Assembly: GCA_937923265.1 (NCBI GenBank)
Contig: CALAJY010000026.1
Span: forward strand, 1-64,000
Reading direction: 5' to 3'
DNA: 64,000 bases
From: an uncultured Tissierellia bacterium
GTDB lineage: Bacteria > Bacillota > Clostridia > Tissierellales > Peptoniphilaceae
The translations under genes were made by a program, and so were the position numbers. The notes beneath the pieces are model-generated. The model ran no database searches. It saw only the letters and a program-made list of their open reading frames with translations, and was not told the origin of the DNA. Shown here piece after piece: positions 43,861 to 52,700 of the stretch; position 1 is the first letter of the stretch, and each line of letters begins with the position of its first letter.

Positions 43861-44910
43861 TTGGTAGCATTTCTGGTATTTCTTGTTGGATTTTCAATTG
43901 GCTTATTCATCGGAATTATTTTTCACGAGCTTGGCCATCTGTTTCTGGGACTTTTGGGCGGGATGGAAGTGGATTTCCTCTCGATCCTGGGGCTTCGTCT
44001 AAGCTTTCTTCCGGAAGGCGTCCATCTGCAGTGGATGGGATGGGGAGAAATCCGACGCGGCGTCTTTGGGCAGACGGCAATGCGACTGGGCCGAAGAAGT
44101 CAACCGCGTTCTCTGGTCTGGCATTATTTGGGGGGCATTTTATCCAACCTGCTTGTCATGGTCCTTGCGTTTTTCGTTCTTTTTACCGATACCACCAAGG
44201 GAAGCCTCTCGCGATTCTTTCTCTTAGGATTGATTGCGAACAATCTCTTCTTGGTCATCCAGAATTTGCGGGTGCATCCGGGGACGCATTTCTACTCGGA
44301 CGGGGATTTGGTACGGCTCCTGCGAAAAGACACGGAGCGGGAAGCACTTTTTCTCTGTATGCAGGCAGAGGAGAAATTATCGCGGGGAACCCGGCCAAGG
44401 GACCTTGATTTTCCCGGGATACTTGGGGAAGATGCCCTGACACAGCTGTTGTCGGCGATGATCTGCTTTCTGCAGCAGACGGACCGGGGACGCCGGCAGG
44501 GGCTGGCGGCCATCGTCGATCGGTTGCGCCCCTACGAAAATCCACTCTATAACGTCAATTCGGAAGAACGACTGGCCTACTGCATGATCTATGATGGGTG
44601 GATTGAGCCGCAGGAAATGCGGATGCAACAAAATCGAGCGTACAACCATGGGCAGATCTTACAGAGCTCTTCTGCCATGGGACGATTAGCTGAACTTTTT
44701 TATGATTATTATCGCCGGGACCGTCGCGTGGTTCCCGTGATCGGCGTGGAAGAATGTGAGGCGAAGGCAGAGCGGGTCAAGGAACAACTCCTGCAAGAGG
44801 AGGGTTCCGGCCTGGCGGATTGGGCCTACGAGCTGTTGGAGCGGAGAAGGAGAGGAAGTTATGATGCAAGAGGAGAGAAGACCCTATCGGGAGGAGAAGG
44901 AACAGATTAA
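43861..44910 (+). CDS. M50-type (site-2-protease-like) membrane metalloprotease
   Basis: 349 aa. First helix ends in the zinc motif IIFHELGHLFLGLLGG (HELGH about 22-26). Further membrane segments at about 83-107 (LGGILSNLLVMVLAFFVLF) and 118-135, then THFYSDGDLVRLL, which corresponds to the third metal ligand (the x-D-G motif) of S2P proteases. The last 190 residues are soluble and of unknown type. TTG start behind GGAGGAAGTAG. Its 3' end overlaps the next start by about 50 bases. First gene of a three-gene operon; could process or export the product of the two ligases or regulate the pathway. Confidence 0.7.
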   Translation: MVAFLVFLVGFSIGLFIGIIFHELGHLFLGLLGGMEVDFLSILGLRLSFLPEGVHLQWMGWGEIRRGVFGQTAMRLGRRSQPRSLVWHYLGGILSNLLVMVLAFFVLFTDTTKGSLSRFFLLGLIANNLFLVIQNLRVHPGTHFYSDGDLVRLLRKDTEREALFLCMQAEEKLSRGTRPRDLDFPGILGEDALTQLLSAMICFLQQTDRGRRQGLAAIVDRLRPYENPLYNVNSEERLAYCMIYDGWIEPQEMRMQQNRAYNHGQILQSSSAMGRLAELFYDYYRRDRRVVPVIGVEECEAKAERVKEQLLQEEGSGLADWAYELLERRRRGSYDARGEKTLSGGEGTD

Positions 44911-46186
44911 GTTGCTTACGGACTATTTTCGGTCCGGCTTTAAAAAACCGGAGGACCGTCTGCTCGGCGTGGAGGTCGAATACTTCTTGACTCGTGAGGA
45001 TACGATGGAGCGCGTGTTTTATGAGGGAGATCCCGGTGTCAAACAGGTTCTGGAAGATCTCGTTGCGCAAGGCTATGAACCGGTTCGGCCGGAAGGAGCC
45101 CTGATCGGGGCCGTGGGAAAAGACTGCGCGATCTCCATTGAGCCGGGGGCTCAGTTTGAACTATCCGTCAGTCCGCAGCCGACCGTGGAGACCCTCTGCA
45201 AGACCCTTTGGAAGTGCCTCCAAGAGATCGACTCGATGGTGCGGAAACGGGGACTCTGCATGGTGGCGATTGGGATTGATCCTCTCAATGAGATGGACAA
45301 GGTGCCCATGATTCCGAAGGACCGCTACCGGATCATGAACGAAAAGATGTCGAAGAAAGCGGGTCACACGAAGGCCATGATGCGGCTCAGCTGTGCCCTG
45401 CAGATTTCCATGGATGTGGAGAGTGAGGAGGATTTCATAAGAAAATACCGCGTACTCACCGCTCTTTCTCCGATTCTCTACACCCTTTTTGATTCCGCCC
45501 CCTATTTTCAGGGCGAAAAGGTCAAGAACTTTAATTTGCGGCAGCAGGTTTGGCGGGACACGGATTCGGATCGATGCGGCTTGATTCCCGGCACCTTCGA
45601 TGCGGATTTTGGCCTGGAAGCCTATGCGAAGTGGCTTCTCACCGTTCCCGTCCTCTTCCTTCCCGATGCGCAGGGACAGGACCATGAGACGGAGGAGACG
45701 CTTGGCCAGGCGCTGGCAAGAGCGGAAAGTGAGGAGGAGGCACGGCGGTGGATGGAGCATGGGATTTCCATTGTCTTCCCCGATATTCGCATGAAAAGGC
45801 TCCTGGAAATTCGGCAGATGGACGAAGTGCCGCCGGAGCTGACCTTCGGTGCCATTGCACTCTTGAAGGGGCTATTATATGATGCAGAGGTATTGAACCG
45901 GTTGAGTGCCTGTTTCCGGGAGATCAGTCTGGACATTGTGGAAAGAGGGAAGGACTCCGGCCGGGATCATGGAATTCAGGGGTACTATTTTTCGGATTAT
46001 TTCGCCCATTGGGGCTTGCGACTCCTGGATCTTGCCAAAGAGGGGCTGGACCGGGAAGAAGCAAAATATCTGGAGCCTTTGGAAAGACTCTGGTCCCAAT
46101 TGGATACTCCCCGCATCTGCTTAGAACGAGCGATCGAGGAACAGGGATGGGAGGAAGGTCTGAGAACGCGGATTGTCAATCGCTAA
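44861..46186 (+). CDS. Glutamate-cysteine ligase-like enzyme (GCS2 family)
   Basis: 441 aa. LLGVEVEYFL (about 32-41), KDCAISIEPGAQFELSVSPQPTVE (about 85-110) and the RMMNEKMSK-type helix are the substrate/ATP features of the plant-type glutamate-cysteine ligase family, which also includes EgtA. Joins Glu via its gamma-carboxyl to Cys or a similar amine. Start at 44861 is behind AGGAGAGGAAG; it overlaps the protease gene, so a slightly later start cannot be excluded. Followed 21 bp later by an ATP-grasp ligase. True substrates unknown. Confidence 0.82.
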   Translation: MMQEERRPYREEKEQIKLLTDYFRSGFKKPEDRLLGVEVEYFLTREDTMERVFYEGDPGVKQVLEDLVAQGYEPVRPEGALIGAVGKDCAISIEPGAQFELSVSPQPTVETLCKTLWKCLQEIDSMVRKRGLCMVAIGIDPLNEMDKVPMIPKDRYRIMNEKMSKKAGHTKAMMRLSCALQISMDVESEEDFIRKYRVLTALSPILYTLFDSAPYFQGEKVKNFNLRQQVWRDTDSDRCGLIPGTFDADFGLEAYAKWLLTVPVLFLPDAQGQDHETEETLGQALARAESEEEARRWMEHGISIVFPDIRMKRLLEIRQMDEVPPELTFGAIALLKGLLYDAEVLNRLSACFREISLDIVERGKDSGRDHGIQGYYFSDYFAHWGLRLLDLAKEGLDREEAKYLEPLERLWSQLDTPRICLERAIEEQGWEEGLRTRIVNR

Positions 46187-46207
46187 GGAGAGGGGTTTCG
46201 ATCATTT

Positions 46208-47551
46208 ATGTATTTTGGGGAGTTTACGCAAGAATATCTGTCTCGGGTGATGGAAAACCCGGATTTCTACTACAAGGAGTTTCAGGAATTGCTCGCAGCG
46301 AGCGAAGAGGAGAGAATGATTTATCATGGGGAGCTCGTCCCCATGACCTACCAGGGGATGTATTTCGGGAAGGAAGAGGTGAAACTCTTCAAGTCCATCA
46401 TCAAGACCATGGTCTCCATCGGGAAAAAGATCACTGCGGAATTTTTAAAGAATCCCGATTATCGGCAGAAGTTTCGCTTTGATTCCATGACCGAGCAGCT
46501 GATCCTGCAGGATCCCGGGTATTCCATGCCCGTTCCCATCGGCCGTTACGATATCTTTTATAACGGGGGGGAGGACTTTAAATTCTGTGAGCTCAACACG
46601 GACGGCTCTTCCGCCATGAATGAGGATCGGGTGATCGGTAAACTTTTGAAGAAGACGACCATCTATCGGGAGATGAAGAAGGAATGGAAGATCTCCAGCT
46701 TCTCCCTGTTCAAGTCCCTGGTGAAGATATCGCTCAAGCGCTACCGCTCCATTCGGGGACGGAATCCCCGAAAGGTTGCCATCGTGGACTTTATGGACAA
46801 GGCCACCAAGGAGGAATTTCTTGTCTTTCAGAAGGCCTATGAGAAGGAAGGGGTTTCCTGTCTCATCGCGGACCCCAGGGATTTCTTGTATGAGGACCAC
46901 AAGCTGATCTACTGCCATCCGGAAAGCGGGAAAAAGGAGACGGTGGATATGGTCTATCGCCGGGCGGTGACGTCCGATTTTGTGGACCGGCTGGAGGAAT
47001 GTCGGCCCTTTTATGAAGCCTATTCTGCCAAGGATTTTGTCATGTTTGGGTCCTTCCGATCCCAGATTATGCATTCGAAGATGATTTTTAAGATGCTCTT
47101 TGACCCTCGGACCCGGGAAATCCTATCCGATTCCGAGAATCGCTTTGTTGCCAAGCACATTCCCATGACCCGAGAGATACTCACCCCCGAGGATAAAGAG
47201 GAGCTCTTGGCAAAGAAAGACCACTACATCATCAAGCCCTATAATGCCTACGCCTCCCGGGGCATCTTGCTGGGACAGGAGTGGGACGATGCGAAGTGGA
47301 AGGAGAAGATCGAGGCCCTTCCCTACAATCAATACATCTACCAGGAGTTTGTGAGGATGGACAAGACCCCCTTCTTGGAGGATAATGGCAAAACTTTCAC
47401 CATCAATAAACTGGGTCATGTGCTCGGCCTCTTTCTCTACGATGAAAAGTTTGCCGGCTGCTACATTCGAGCGGGCCATTCCGGCATCATCTCCTCCGCC
47501 AGGGACTACTACACGATTCCCGCTTTTGTGGTGGAGAAGAGAGATTCCTAA
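46208..47551 (+). CDS. ATP-grasp ligase, glutathionylspermidine-synthase-like
   Basis: 447 aa. The FCELNTDGSSAMNEDR motif (about 132-147) is like the catalytic loop of the circularly permuted ATP-grasp enzymes of the glutathionylspermidine synthase type, and HYIIKPYNAYASRGILLG and YIYQEFV provide the ATP-grasp elements. It should form an amide bond using ATP. Encoded directly after a GCS2-type ligase, so its substrate may be gamma-glutamylcysteine or a related dipeptide. The start is 12 nt from AGGAGAGGGG, a longer gap than normal. Confidence 0.78.
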   Translation: MYFGEFTQEYLSRVMENPDFYYKEFQELLAASEEERMIYHGELVPMTYQGMYFGKEEVKLFKSIIKTMVSIGKKITAEFLKNPDYRQKFRFDSMTEQLILQDPGYSMPVPIGRYDIFYNGGEDFKFCELNTDGSSAMNEDRVIGKLLKKTTIYREMKKEWKISSFSLFKSLVKISLKRYRSIRGRNPRKVAIVDFMDKATKEEFLVFQKAYEKEGVSCLIADPRDFLYEDHKLIYCHPESGKKETVDMVYRRAVTSDFVDRLEECRPFYEAYSAKDFVMFGSFRSQIMHSKMIFKMLFDPRTREILSDSENRFVAKHIPMTREILTPEDKEELLAKKDHYIIKPYNAYASRGILLGQEWDDAKWKEKIEALPYNQYIYQEFVRMDKTPFLEDNGKTFTINKLGHVLGLFLYDEKFAGCYIRAGHSGIISSARDYYTIPAFVVEKRDS

Positions 47552-47564
47552 GATTTTGCAGAAG

Positions 47565-47608
47565 AAAAGCCCCTTCCCTTCGTGATTCCGAGGGGGAGGG
47601 GCTTTTTT
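47565..47608. terminator. Bidirectional intrinsic terminator
   Basis: AAAAGCCCCTTCCC, loop, GGGGGAGGGGCTTTTTT. Ends the protease-ligase operon and the convergent dCMP deaminase gene. Confidence 0.93.
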
Positions 47609-47616
47609 GACAAGGG

Positions 47617-48036
47617 CTAGATTTGCCGGACGAGAATCCGGTTTCGCTCCAAGAGCTCTAGGGCATAATCATCCAGGCGGTAGGCCTCATGGTAGTAGAT
47701 TTGAGAGATTCCCGCTTGAATCAAGGCCTTCGTGCAATTTAGGCAGGGGAAATGGGTGACATAGGCGATGCAGCCGTTGACGGCGATTCCCATTTTTGCA
47801 CAGTAGAGCAGGGCATTCATCTCGGCGTGAATGGTCGCAATACAGTGACCATCCCGCATGGTGTGGCCCACTTCATCACAGTGGGGATTGCCCTGGATAG
47901 ATCCGTTATAGCCCGTAGATACGATGCGGTGCTCCTGGTTGACCAACACACAGCCCACATAGGCACGGTCACAGGTGCCGCGATCGGCAACCATATGGGC
48001 TAGGTCCATAAAATATTCATTCCAATTTTTTCTCAT
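47617..48036 (-). CDS. Deoxycytidylate (dCMP) deaminase
   Basis: 139 aa. Zinc/catalytic motif TIHAEMNALL and FPCLNC (HAE and PCxxC) plus the Cys/Asp-rich RAYVGCVLV and GNPHCDEVGH segments typical of dCMP deaminase (ComEB-like). Supplies dUMP for thymidylate synthesis. The start at 48036 is placed behind GGAGGACAGG; upstream residues of the longer frame are not homologous. Divergent from the radical SAM gene. Confidence 0.93.
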   Translation of the reverse strand: MRKNWNEYFMDLAHMVADRGTCDRAYVGCVLVNQEHRIVSTGYNGSIQGNPHCDEVGHTMRDGHCIATIHAEMNALLYCAKMGIAVNGCIAYVTHFPCLNCTKALIQAGISQIYYHEAYRLDDYALELLERNRILVRQI

Positions 48037-48096
48037 CCTGTCCTCCCTCCATTCACCTGGTTTCATTATAGGACAAATCCAGCCAAATGGCTGCTT

Positions 48097-48107
48097 TATG
48101 GTATACT
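48097..48107 (+). promoter_or_regulatory. Extended -10 element before the radical SAM gene
   Basis: TATGGTATACT, a TGn-extended -10, 33 bp before the GTG start, in the divergent gap to dCMP deaminase. Confidence 0.5.
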
Positions 48108-48140
48108 CAGAACGATATTGTGAGAGGAGAGGAGGACGCT

Positions 48141-49073
48141 GTGAAAGAGCGATTACATCTATATGGTCCCATTCCTTCCCGTCGCTTGGGAAGGTCTTTG
48201 GGGTTGAGTCCGATTCCGGGGAAGACCTGTAACTATGCGTGCAATTACTGCATGCTGGGAGCGACCAACCACATGGAGGTCAAACGGCAGGAGTGGTTTC
48301 CCCTGGAAGAGCTGCTCCGGGAGGTGGACGACTTTTTACAAGAGGAAATTGCCTACGATACCGTAACCATTTGCGGGGAAGGAGAGCCCACCCTTTACTC
48401 CCGTCTGGGAGACCTGATTCGGGCCTTGAAAGAGCGGCAGGACAAACCGATTGCCGTGATAACCAATGGTGGCAATCTGGACCGGGAAGAGGTTCGCCGG
48501 GATCTTTCTCAAGCGGATATCGTGCTTCCCTCACTCGAGGCGAGTGATGAGGCCTGCTGGCGGAAGATTCATCGTCCCTCCCCCCACATCTCCTACGAGA
48601 ACATTATTGAGGGGCTGAAGCGGTTTTCCGGGGAGTTTTCCGGCCAGCTCTGGCTGGAGATCATGATGATCCAGGGCATGAATGACCAAGAGGACCAGCT
48701 TGTGGGGCTGAAACGGCTGGTCGATGAGATCAAGCCGGATCGACTCTATATCAACACGCCCGTTCGTCCTCCGGCGGATCCCACCGTCCAGCCTCCCGAC
48801 CATGACCGGGTTAAGAAAGCGGCCAAGTATTTGGGGGGCATTGCCCTGGATTACCTCACGGACCGGGAGTTTCACAGTGCGGAGGAGGATCCCATGAAGG
48901 CGGTATTGACCATCTGCAAGAGGCATCCCATGAACCAGTATGAGCTGGCCCATTTCCTTCAGGAGCGAGGCGTTGAGGACGTGGAGAAATTCCGCCAAGG
49001 TCTGAAGGCTACCGAAGGGGTGGAAACGGTCAACTATCGGGGAATTGAGAGCTATCGGAATATCGGGAGGTAA
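48141..49073 (+). CDS. Radical SAM protein, COG0731 (wybutosine-enzyme-like)
   Basis: 310 aa. Typical start YGPIPSRRLGRSLGLSPIP, the [4Fe-4S] motif CNYACNYCMLG (C-x3-C-x2-C, about 33-40), SAM-binding ICGEGEPTL, and a C-terminal winged-helix-like segment. Homologues are Fe-S oxidoreductases related to archaeal TYW1; their bacterial role is unknown. GTG start behind GGAGGACGCT. The pyridoxal kinase gene follows after 3 bp. Confidence 0.87.
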   Translation: MKERLHLYGPIPSRRLGRSLGLSPIPGKTCNYACNYCMLGATNHMEVKRQEWFPLEELLREVDDFLQEEIAYDTVTICGEGEPTLYSRLGDLIRALKERQDKPIAVITNGGNLDREEVRRDLSQADIVLPSLEASDEACWRKIHRPSPHISYENIIEGLKRFSGEFSGQLWLEIMMIQGMNDQEDQLVGLKRLVDEIKPDRLYINTPVRPPADPTVQPPDHDRVKKAAKYLGGIALDYLTDREFHSAEEDPMKAVLTICKRHPMNQYELAHFLQERGVEDVEKFRQGLKATEGVETVNYRGIESYRNIGR

Positions 49074-49076
49074 GCC

Positions 49077-49940
49077 ATGCCCAGACTACGCAGATGTTGT
49101 GCGATTCATGACCTGTCGGGCTTTGGCCGGATTTCCCTGATGGTGGTCATTCCCGTGCTTTCCTCCATGGGAATCCAGGTGGTGCCCGCTCCCACGGCGG
49201 TGCTCTCCACCCATACCGGGGGGGCCTTTCCGGGCTACTCCTTCTGTGACCTGACGGAGACCATGAAAGACACCTTTGCCCATTGGAAGCAGCTCCATCT
49301 GGGGTTTGAAAGCATCTATTCCGGCTTCTTAGGCTCTCCCAAGCAATGTGCCTTGGTGGAGAAAATGATCGAAGATTTCCGGAAGGAGGACACCCTGGTT
49401 TTGGTGGATCCTGTGATGGGAGATCGAGGAGACTTCTATGAGTCGGTTTCCCCACAGATGGCGCAGGAGATGCGAAAACTGGTGGGGCGGGCCGATGTGG
49501 TGACGCCGAACCTCACGGAGCTCTTTTTGCTGCTGGGAAAGCCGTATCATCCCCGGGTGGGGGAGGAAGAGTTTGGAGAGATGTTGGAGGAGTTGGCCTC
49601 TTTCGGGCCTCAGCGAATTGTGGTCACTTCCTGTCCGGGCAGGACGGAGAAAGAGATTGCCTGCCGGCTCTATGATCATGGGAAGATCTCCACATTTTCC
49701 ACGTCCTATTTTGATGCCCAGTACCAGGGAACGGGGGATCTCTATGCAACCATCCTGCTGGGCCTGCTGATGCGGGGGACACCCTTTGCCCAGGCGGCGG
49801 AGATTTCCGCTCGGGAGATCCTTCATTTTATGCAGGACAGCATGGAAACGGGAGAGCCCATCTCCGATGGGGTTCTCCTGGAGGCCTATCTGCCGGAATT
49901 GGCCCGGCTTGTGGATCGAGAGGGAATGCTGATTCCGTGA
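49077..49940 (+). CDS. pdxY: Pyridoxal/pyridoxamine kinase
   Basis: 287 aa, ribokinase-like. Start AIHDLSGFGRISLMVVIPVLSS, VDPVMGDRGDFYESV, VVTPNLTELFLL and the anion-hole/catalytic motif QGTGDLYATI match the PdxY/PdxK family. Phosphorylates B6 vitamers for PLP salvage. Cotranscribed with the radical SAM gene. Ends at a bidirectional terminator. Confidence 0.88.
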   Translation: MPRLRRCCAIHDLSGFGRISLMVVIPVLSSMGIQVVPAPTAVLSTHTGGAFPGYSFCDLTETMKDTFAHWKQLHLGFESIYSGFLGSPKQCALVEKMIEDFRKEDTLVLVDPVMGDRGDFYESVSPQMAQEMRKLVGRADVVTPNLTELFLLLGKPYHPRVGEEEFGEMLEELASFGPQRIVVTSCPGRTEKEIACRLYDHGKISTFSTSYFDAQYQGTGDLYATILLGLLMRGTPFAQAAEISAREILHFMQDSMETGEPISDGVLLEAYLPELARLVDREGMLIP

Positions 49941-49986
49941 AGGAAGGAAACATAGGGGAAAGGGACCGGAAAAAACGAATAAAAAG

Positions 49987-50016
49987 AAAAAGGAGCCCGC
50001 AGGGCTCCCTTTTTGT
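49987..50016. terminator. Bidirectional intrinsic terminator
   Basis: AAAAAGGAGCCC gca GGGCTCCCTTTTT. Shared by pdxY and the convergent folA. Confidence 0.93.
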
Positions 50017-50023
50017 TGCCGTC

Positions 50024-50521
50024 TTATTTTCTGACATATTTTCGGAAGGTGTAGGTCCAATCCTTATACGGCTTGGGATCCGACTCCTCGACCATGACCC
50101 AGCGGTCTTCACTGTCCAAGTTGGGAATCCACGCATCGACCTGGTCAAAACGGTGCTGGACCATGGTGATATAGGCTTCCTTTAAAGAGTTAATGAGTTC
50201 CGCCACAAGAACCCCTCCGCCAATCACGTAGACTTCCTTCTCGCCCTGAGGATTCAACCGTTGGAGTAAGGGTTCCAACTCCTCCAGGCTGTGAATGACA
50301 TAGAGGTTTTCTTGGCTTTCTAAGTTTCCGTGAGTAACGACAATACTGGTACGATTCGGCAGGGGCCGGTTGGGCAGGGATTCGTAGGTATTGCGTCCCA
50401 TGACGATGATCTGTCCCGTCGTGAAACGCTTAAATCGCTTCAGGTCTTCAGAGATATGAAAGAGCAGTTGCCCTTGATATCCGATGGCAAAGTTTTGGTC
50501 TGTTGCGAGAAATAGTTTCAT
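50024..50521 (-). CDS. folA: Dihydrofolate reductase
   Basis: 165 aa. Conserved start MKLFLATDQNFAIGYQGQLL, the NADPH-binding VMGRNTYESLP and YVIGGG segments, and the C-terminal AYITMVQHRFDQVDAWIP. Reduces dihydrofolate for thymidylate and purine synthesis, fitting the nearby dCMP deaminase. Start at 50521 follows GGAAAGGAAGG. Divergent from the GntR gene with overlapping -10 boxes. Confidence 0.95.
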   Translation of the reverse strand: MKLFLATDQNFAIGYQGQLLFHISEDLKRFKRFTTGQIIVMGRNTYESLPNRPLPNRTSIVVTHGNLESQENLYVIHSLEELEPLLQRLNPQGEKEVYVIGGGVLVAELINSLKEAYITMVQHRFDQVDAWIPNLDSEDRWVMVEESDPKPYKDWTYTFRKYVRK

Positions 50522-50545
50522 AGCACCTTCCTTTCCATGAAGTAT

Positions 50546-50553
50546 ATTATAAT
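50546..50553. promoter_or_regulatory. Overlapping divergent -10 boxes folA / gntR
   Basis: ATTATAAT region reads TATAAT on both strands: 50548-50553 on plus, 50546-50551 on minus. The GntR-type regulator could control both. Confidence 0.5.
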
Positions 50554-50585
50554 ACAAAGAGAAGCGCCTTAGAGGGAGGAAAGCC

Positions 50586-50951
50586 ATGCAGACAGAGGAT
50601 TCGGTATATAATAGAATAATTTATAGTATATATGAATCAATTTTAAAGTCGGAGATTTCTCCTGGCCAAGCTTGGGATTCAACAGGCATTCGTATTCATT
50701 ACCAGGCAAATCGGAGCACGATATCTCGAGTGGAACAACGATTGGAAGCGAAAGGCGTCCTGATAAAGCGGAAAGATGGTTTCGTTTTCACGGAATCAAG
50801 AGAAGTTAAGGAGGAAATTCAAGAAATCCTTCTTGGAAAAATTTCTCAAGAATTTTTTCAAAAAATTTCTCAATGGCATATTTCCCCCCAGGATGCCATT
50901 CGGTTTTTAATGCAACAAGGAGGCATCATTCATGAAACGGCCCAAGGATAA
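50586..50951 (+). CDS. GntR-family regulator (YtrA-like)
   Basis: 121 aa. Winged helix with SVYNRIIYSIYESILKSEIS and SPGQAWDSTGIRIHYQANRSTISR, the GntR recognition helix, then a short helical tail (about 85-121) as in the YtrA subfamily that regulates ABC transporters. Gene is clearly more AT-rich than its neighbours, especially its first 100 bases. RBS GAGGGAGGAAAG. Overlaps the ABC ATPase gene by 20 bases, so it probably regulates its own operon. Confidence 0.85.
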   Translation: MQTEDSVYNRIIYSIYESILKSEISPGQAWDSTGIRIHYQANRSTISRVEQRLEAKGVLIKRKDGFVFTESREVKEEIQEILLGKISQEFFQKISQWHISPQDAIRFLMQQGGIIHETAQG

Positions 50952-51843
50952 ATACCCCCTCAAAGAACGTTCGCTCTCGTTGCGCAGCTCCGCCGCGATT
51001 CAGAGCTCGAAGGAACGCTTTCTGCAAAATCGGCGGGAAGAGCGGAGGAGGCGGCAGGAAGAGGAACCCTTCGCCGAAGAAGAGGCGGTCTTGCTGGAGG
51101 TCCAAGAGGTGGAAAAGGAGATCGGGAAAAAGACAGTCCTGCAGGACCTGAATTTTTCCCTGGTCCATGGCCATCTCTTGGCCCTGCTGGGTCCCAATGG
51201 AGCGGGAAAGAGCACGCTTCTGAAGCTTCTTTCCGGACTGAAGCCGAAGAGCCGGGGCCGGCTTCTTTGGGAGGGATCTCCCTGGAAGCGGTGCTTGCCG
51301 GGGCAGGTCAGCTACCTTCCCGATGCCGATTTCCTGGAGCGAGGGGGGACGCGGAAAGAGGCATGCCGATATTTTCAGCTCTTTTATCCCGATTTTTCCC
51401 CCGATTTGTTTCATCGTTTGGCGGACCGGCTGGAAATTCCGGAGAATGTTTCCCAAAAGCATCTTTCGCAAGGCATGCAAGACCGGCTTCATTTTGCGCT
51501 TGCGATGAGTCGAACCACGCAGCTCTACCTCCTGGATGAACCCCTCAGCGGGGTGGATCCCCTGATGCGGGAACTCTTGGTCGACGTGATGCTTCAGCGC
51601 ATGGAGCAGGGAGCTTCGATCATCTTAGCGACCCAGCAGGTCCAAGAATTCGAGGTTCTCTTCGATGAGGTCTTGTTTTTGAAGGAAGGGACTCCTTTGC
51701 GGTATGGCCCTGCCGAAGGGCTTCGGGAAGAAGAGGGCCTTTCCATCAACCGGCTTTACAAAAAGCTCTACCAGCGGGGAGAGGCTTTTTTCCTGGAGGA
51801 GAGGAGTGCAAACCGGCCGGAGAAAGGAGGGCAGCGCTCATGA
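50932..51843 (+). CDS. ABC transporter ATP-binding protein with extended N-terminus
   Basis: 303 aa. Walker A LLGPNGAGKST (about 82-92), signature LSQGMQDR, Walker B LYLLDEPLSGVDP. The order and the FLARGG/QVQEF elements match the YtrB/BcrA-type exporters. About 55 residues before the ATPase fold are charged (RREERRRRQEEEPFAEEE) and not part of the usual domain. Embedded between the GntR gene and a membrane permease gene, with 4-base overlap into the latter. Substrate unknown; such systems often act in cell-envelope stress. Confidence 0.85.
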   Translation: MKRPKDKYPLKERSLSLRSSAAIQSSKERFLQNRREERRRRQEEEPFAEEEAVLLEVQEVEKEIGKKTVLQDLNFSLVHGHLLALLGPNGAGKSTLLKLLSGLKPKSRGRLLWEGSPWKRCLPGQVSYLPDADFLERGGTRKEACRYFQLFYPDFSPDLFHRLADRLEIPENVSQKHLSQGMQDRLHFALAMSRTTQLYLLDEPLSGVDPLMRELLVDVMLQRMEQGASIILATQQVQEFEVLFDEVLFLKEGTPLRYGPAEGLREEEGLSINRLYKKLYQRGEAFFLEERSANRPEKGGQRS

Positions 51844-52688
51844 TTCGGACAAGAATTTTTTGGCGATTTCGACAGGAACAGGGAATGACTCTTTTACTGG
51901 GTCTGCTCTTTTTGCCTCTCTTTTCCTATGCCCTCAATCCCGGGGAGGGACTCACCGTGGGCCTGCCTGCTTTCTGGGAAAAACAGGGAAGACTCTTGGC
52001 CATCCTTTTTGCGGGAGCGGGCATGGTGTTAGCGGCCGCTCGCCAGCTGCGACAACGGCAAAGAGAATTTCGCTCATCCGCCTTTCAGGGGATTCCCTGC
52101 CCCGCATGGAAGATGATCCTGGCTCAGGTCCTGCTTCGAGGAATCCTCTTTCTGGAGCTTATCCTTCTGCTGGTTCTTTTCACAGAGATCGGCTCCCTTT
52201 TTTGGAACGCCTTCCCCTCTTTCCTGAAAGCCTGGTCCAATGGAGGCTGGGAAGGACTGGTCGATCGGGCTCGGCAGCTCTTCCCCGACGGGGGAAAAGT
52301 CCTCCTGGTCTTTTTGCTTTTCCAGGAACTGGCCCTGCTTTTGGATGCCGCCTTTCTCTTTTCTGCCCGCTTTGGAAGAGGAAAGAGGATGAGAACGCTT
52401 CTCCTTGCCGGCGGATTTTTTGGGGGAGGTCTTCTCCTTCAGGAAAGTATCCGTCTTTTCGGCAGCTGGGGAATGGCAAAATGGCTTCGAGGGCCCCAGG
52501 GAACGCCAGGAGAATGGGCACAATGGATTTATCGGATCGGGGAACCAGGACCTTCCGGGGAGGTCGAACGGTGGCTGCTGGGGATGCATCTTGGAATTTT
52601 TCTCTTGTCGCTCCTCCTTCTTCTCTTCTTCGGAAACCGCTGGATTGCCGCGAGCGATCGGGGAGAACGTCGCGGAGATCGTGATTAG
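51840..52688 (+). CDS. ABC-2-type transporter permease
   Basis: 282 aa. About six hydrophobic segments (13-33, 49-70, 97-115, 150-175, 193-215, 245-265) with short loops, and no solute-binding domain. Overlaps the ATPase gene by 4 bases, so it is the membrane half of the same transporter. No family signature beyond this, so the export substrate cannot be read. Confidence 0.75.
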   Translation: MIRTRIFWRFRQEQGMTLLLGLLFLPLFSYALNPGEGLTVGLPAFWEKQGRLLAILFAGAGMVLAAARQLRQRQREFRSSAFQGIPCPAWKMILAQVLLRGILFLELILLLVLFTEIGSLFWNAFPSFLKAWSNGGWEGLVDRARQLFPDGGKVLLVFLLFQELALLLDAAFLFSARFGRGKRMRTLLLAGGFFGGGLLLQESIRLFGSWGMAKWLRGPQGTPGEWAQWIYRIGEPGPSGEVERWLLGMHLGIFLLSLLLLLFFGNRWIAASDRGERRGDRD

Positions 52689-52700
52689 GAAAGGAAACGA

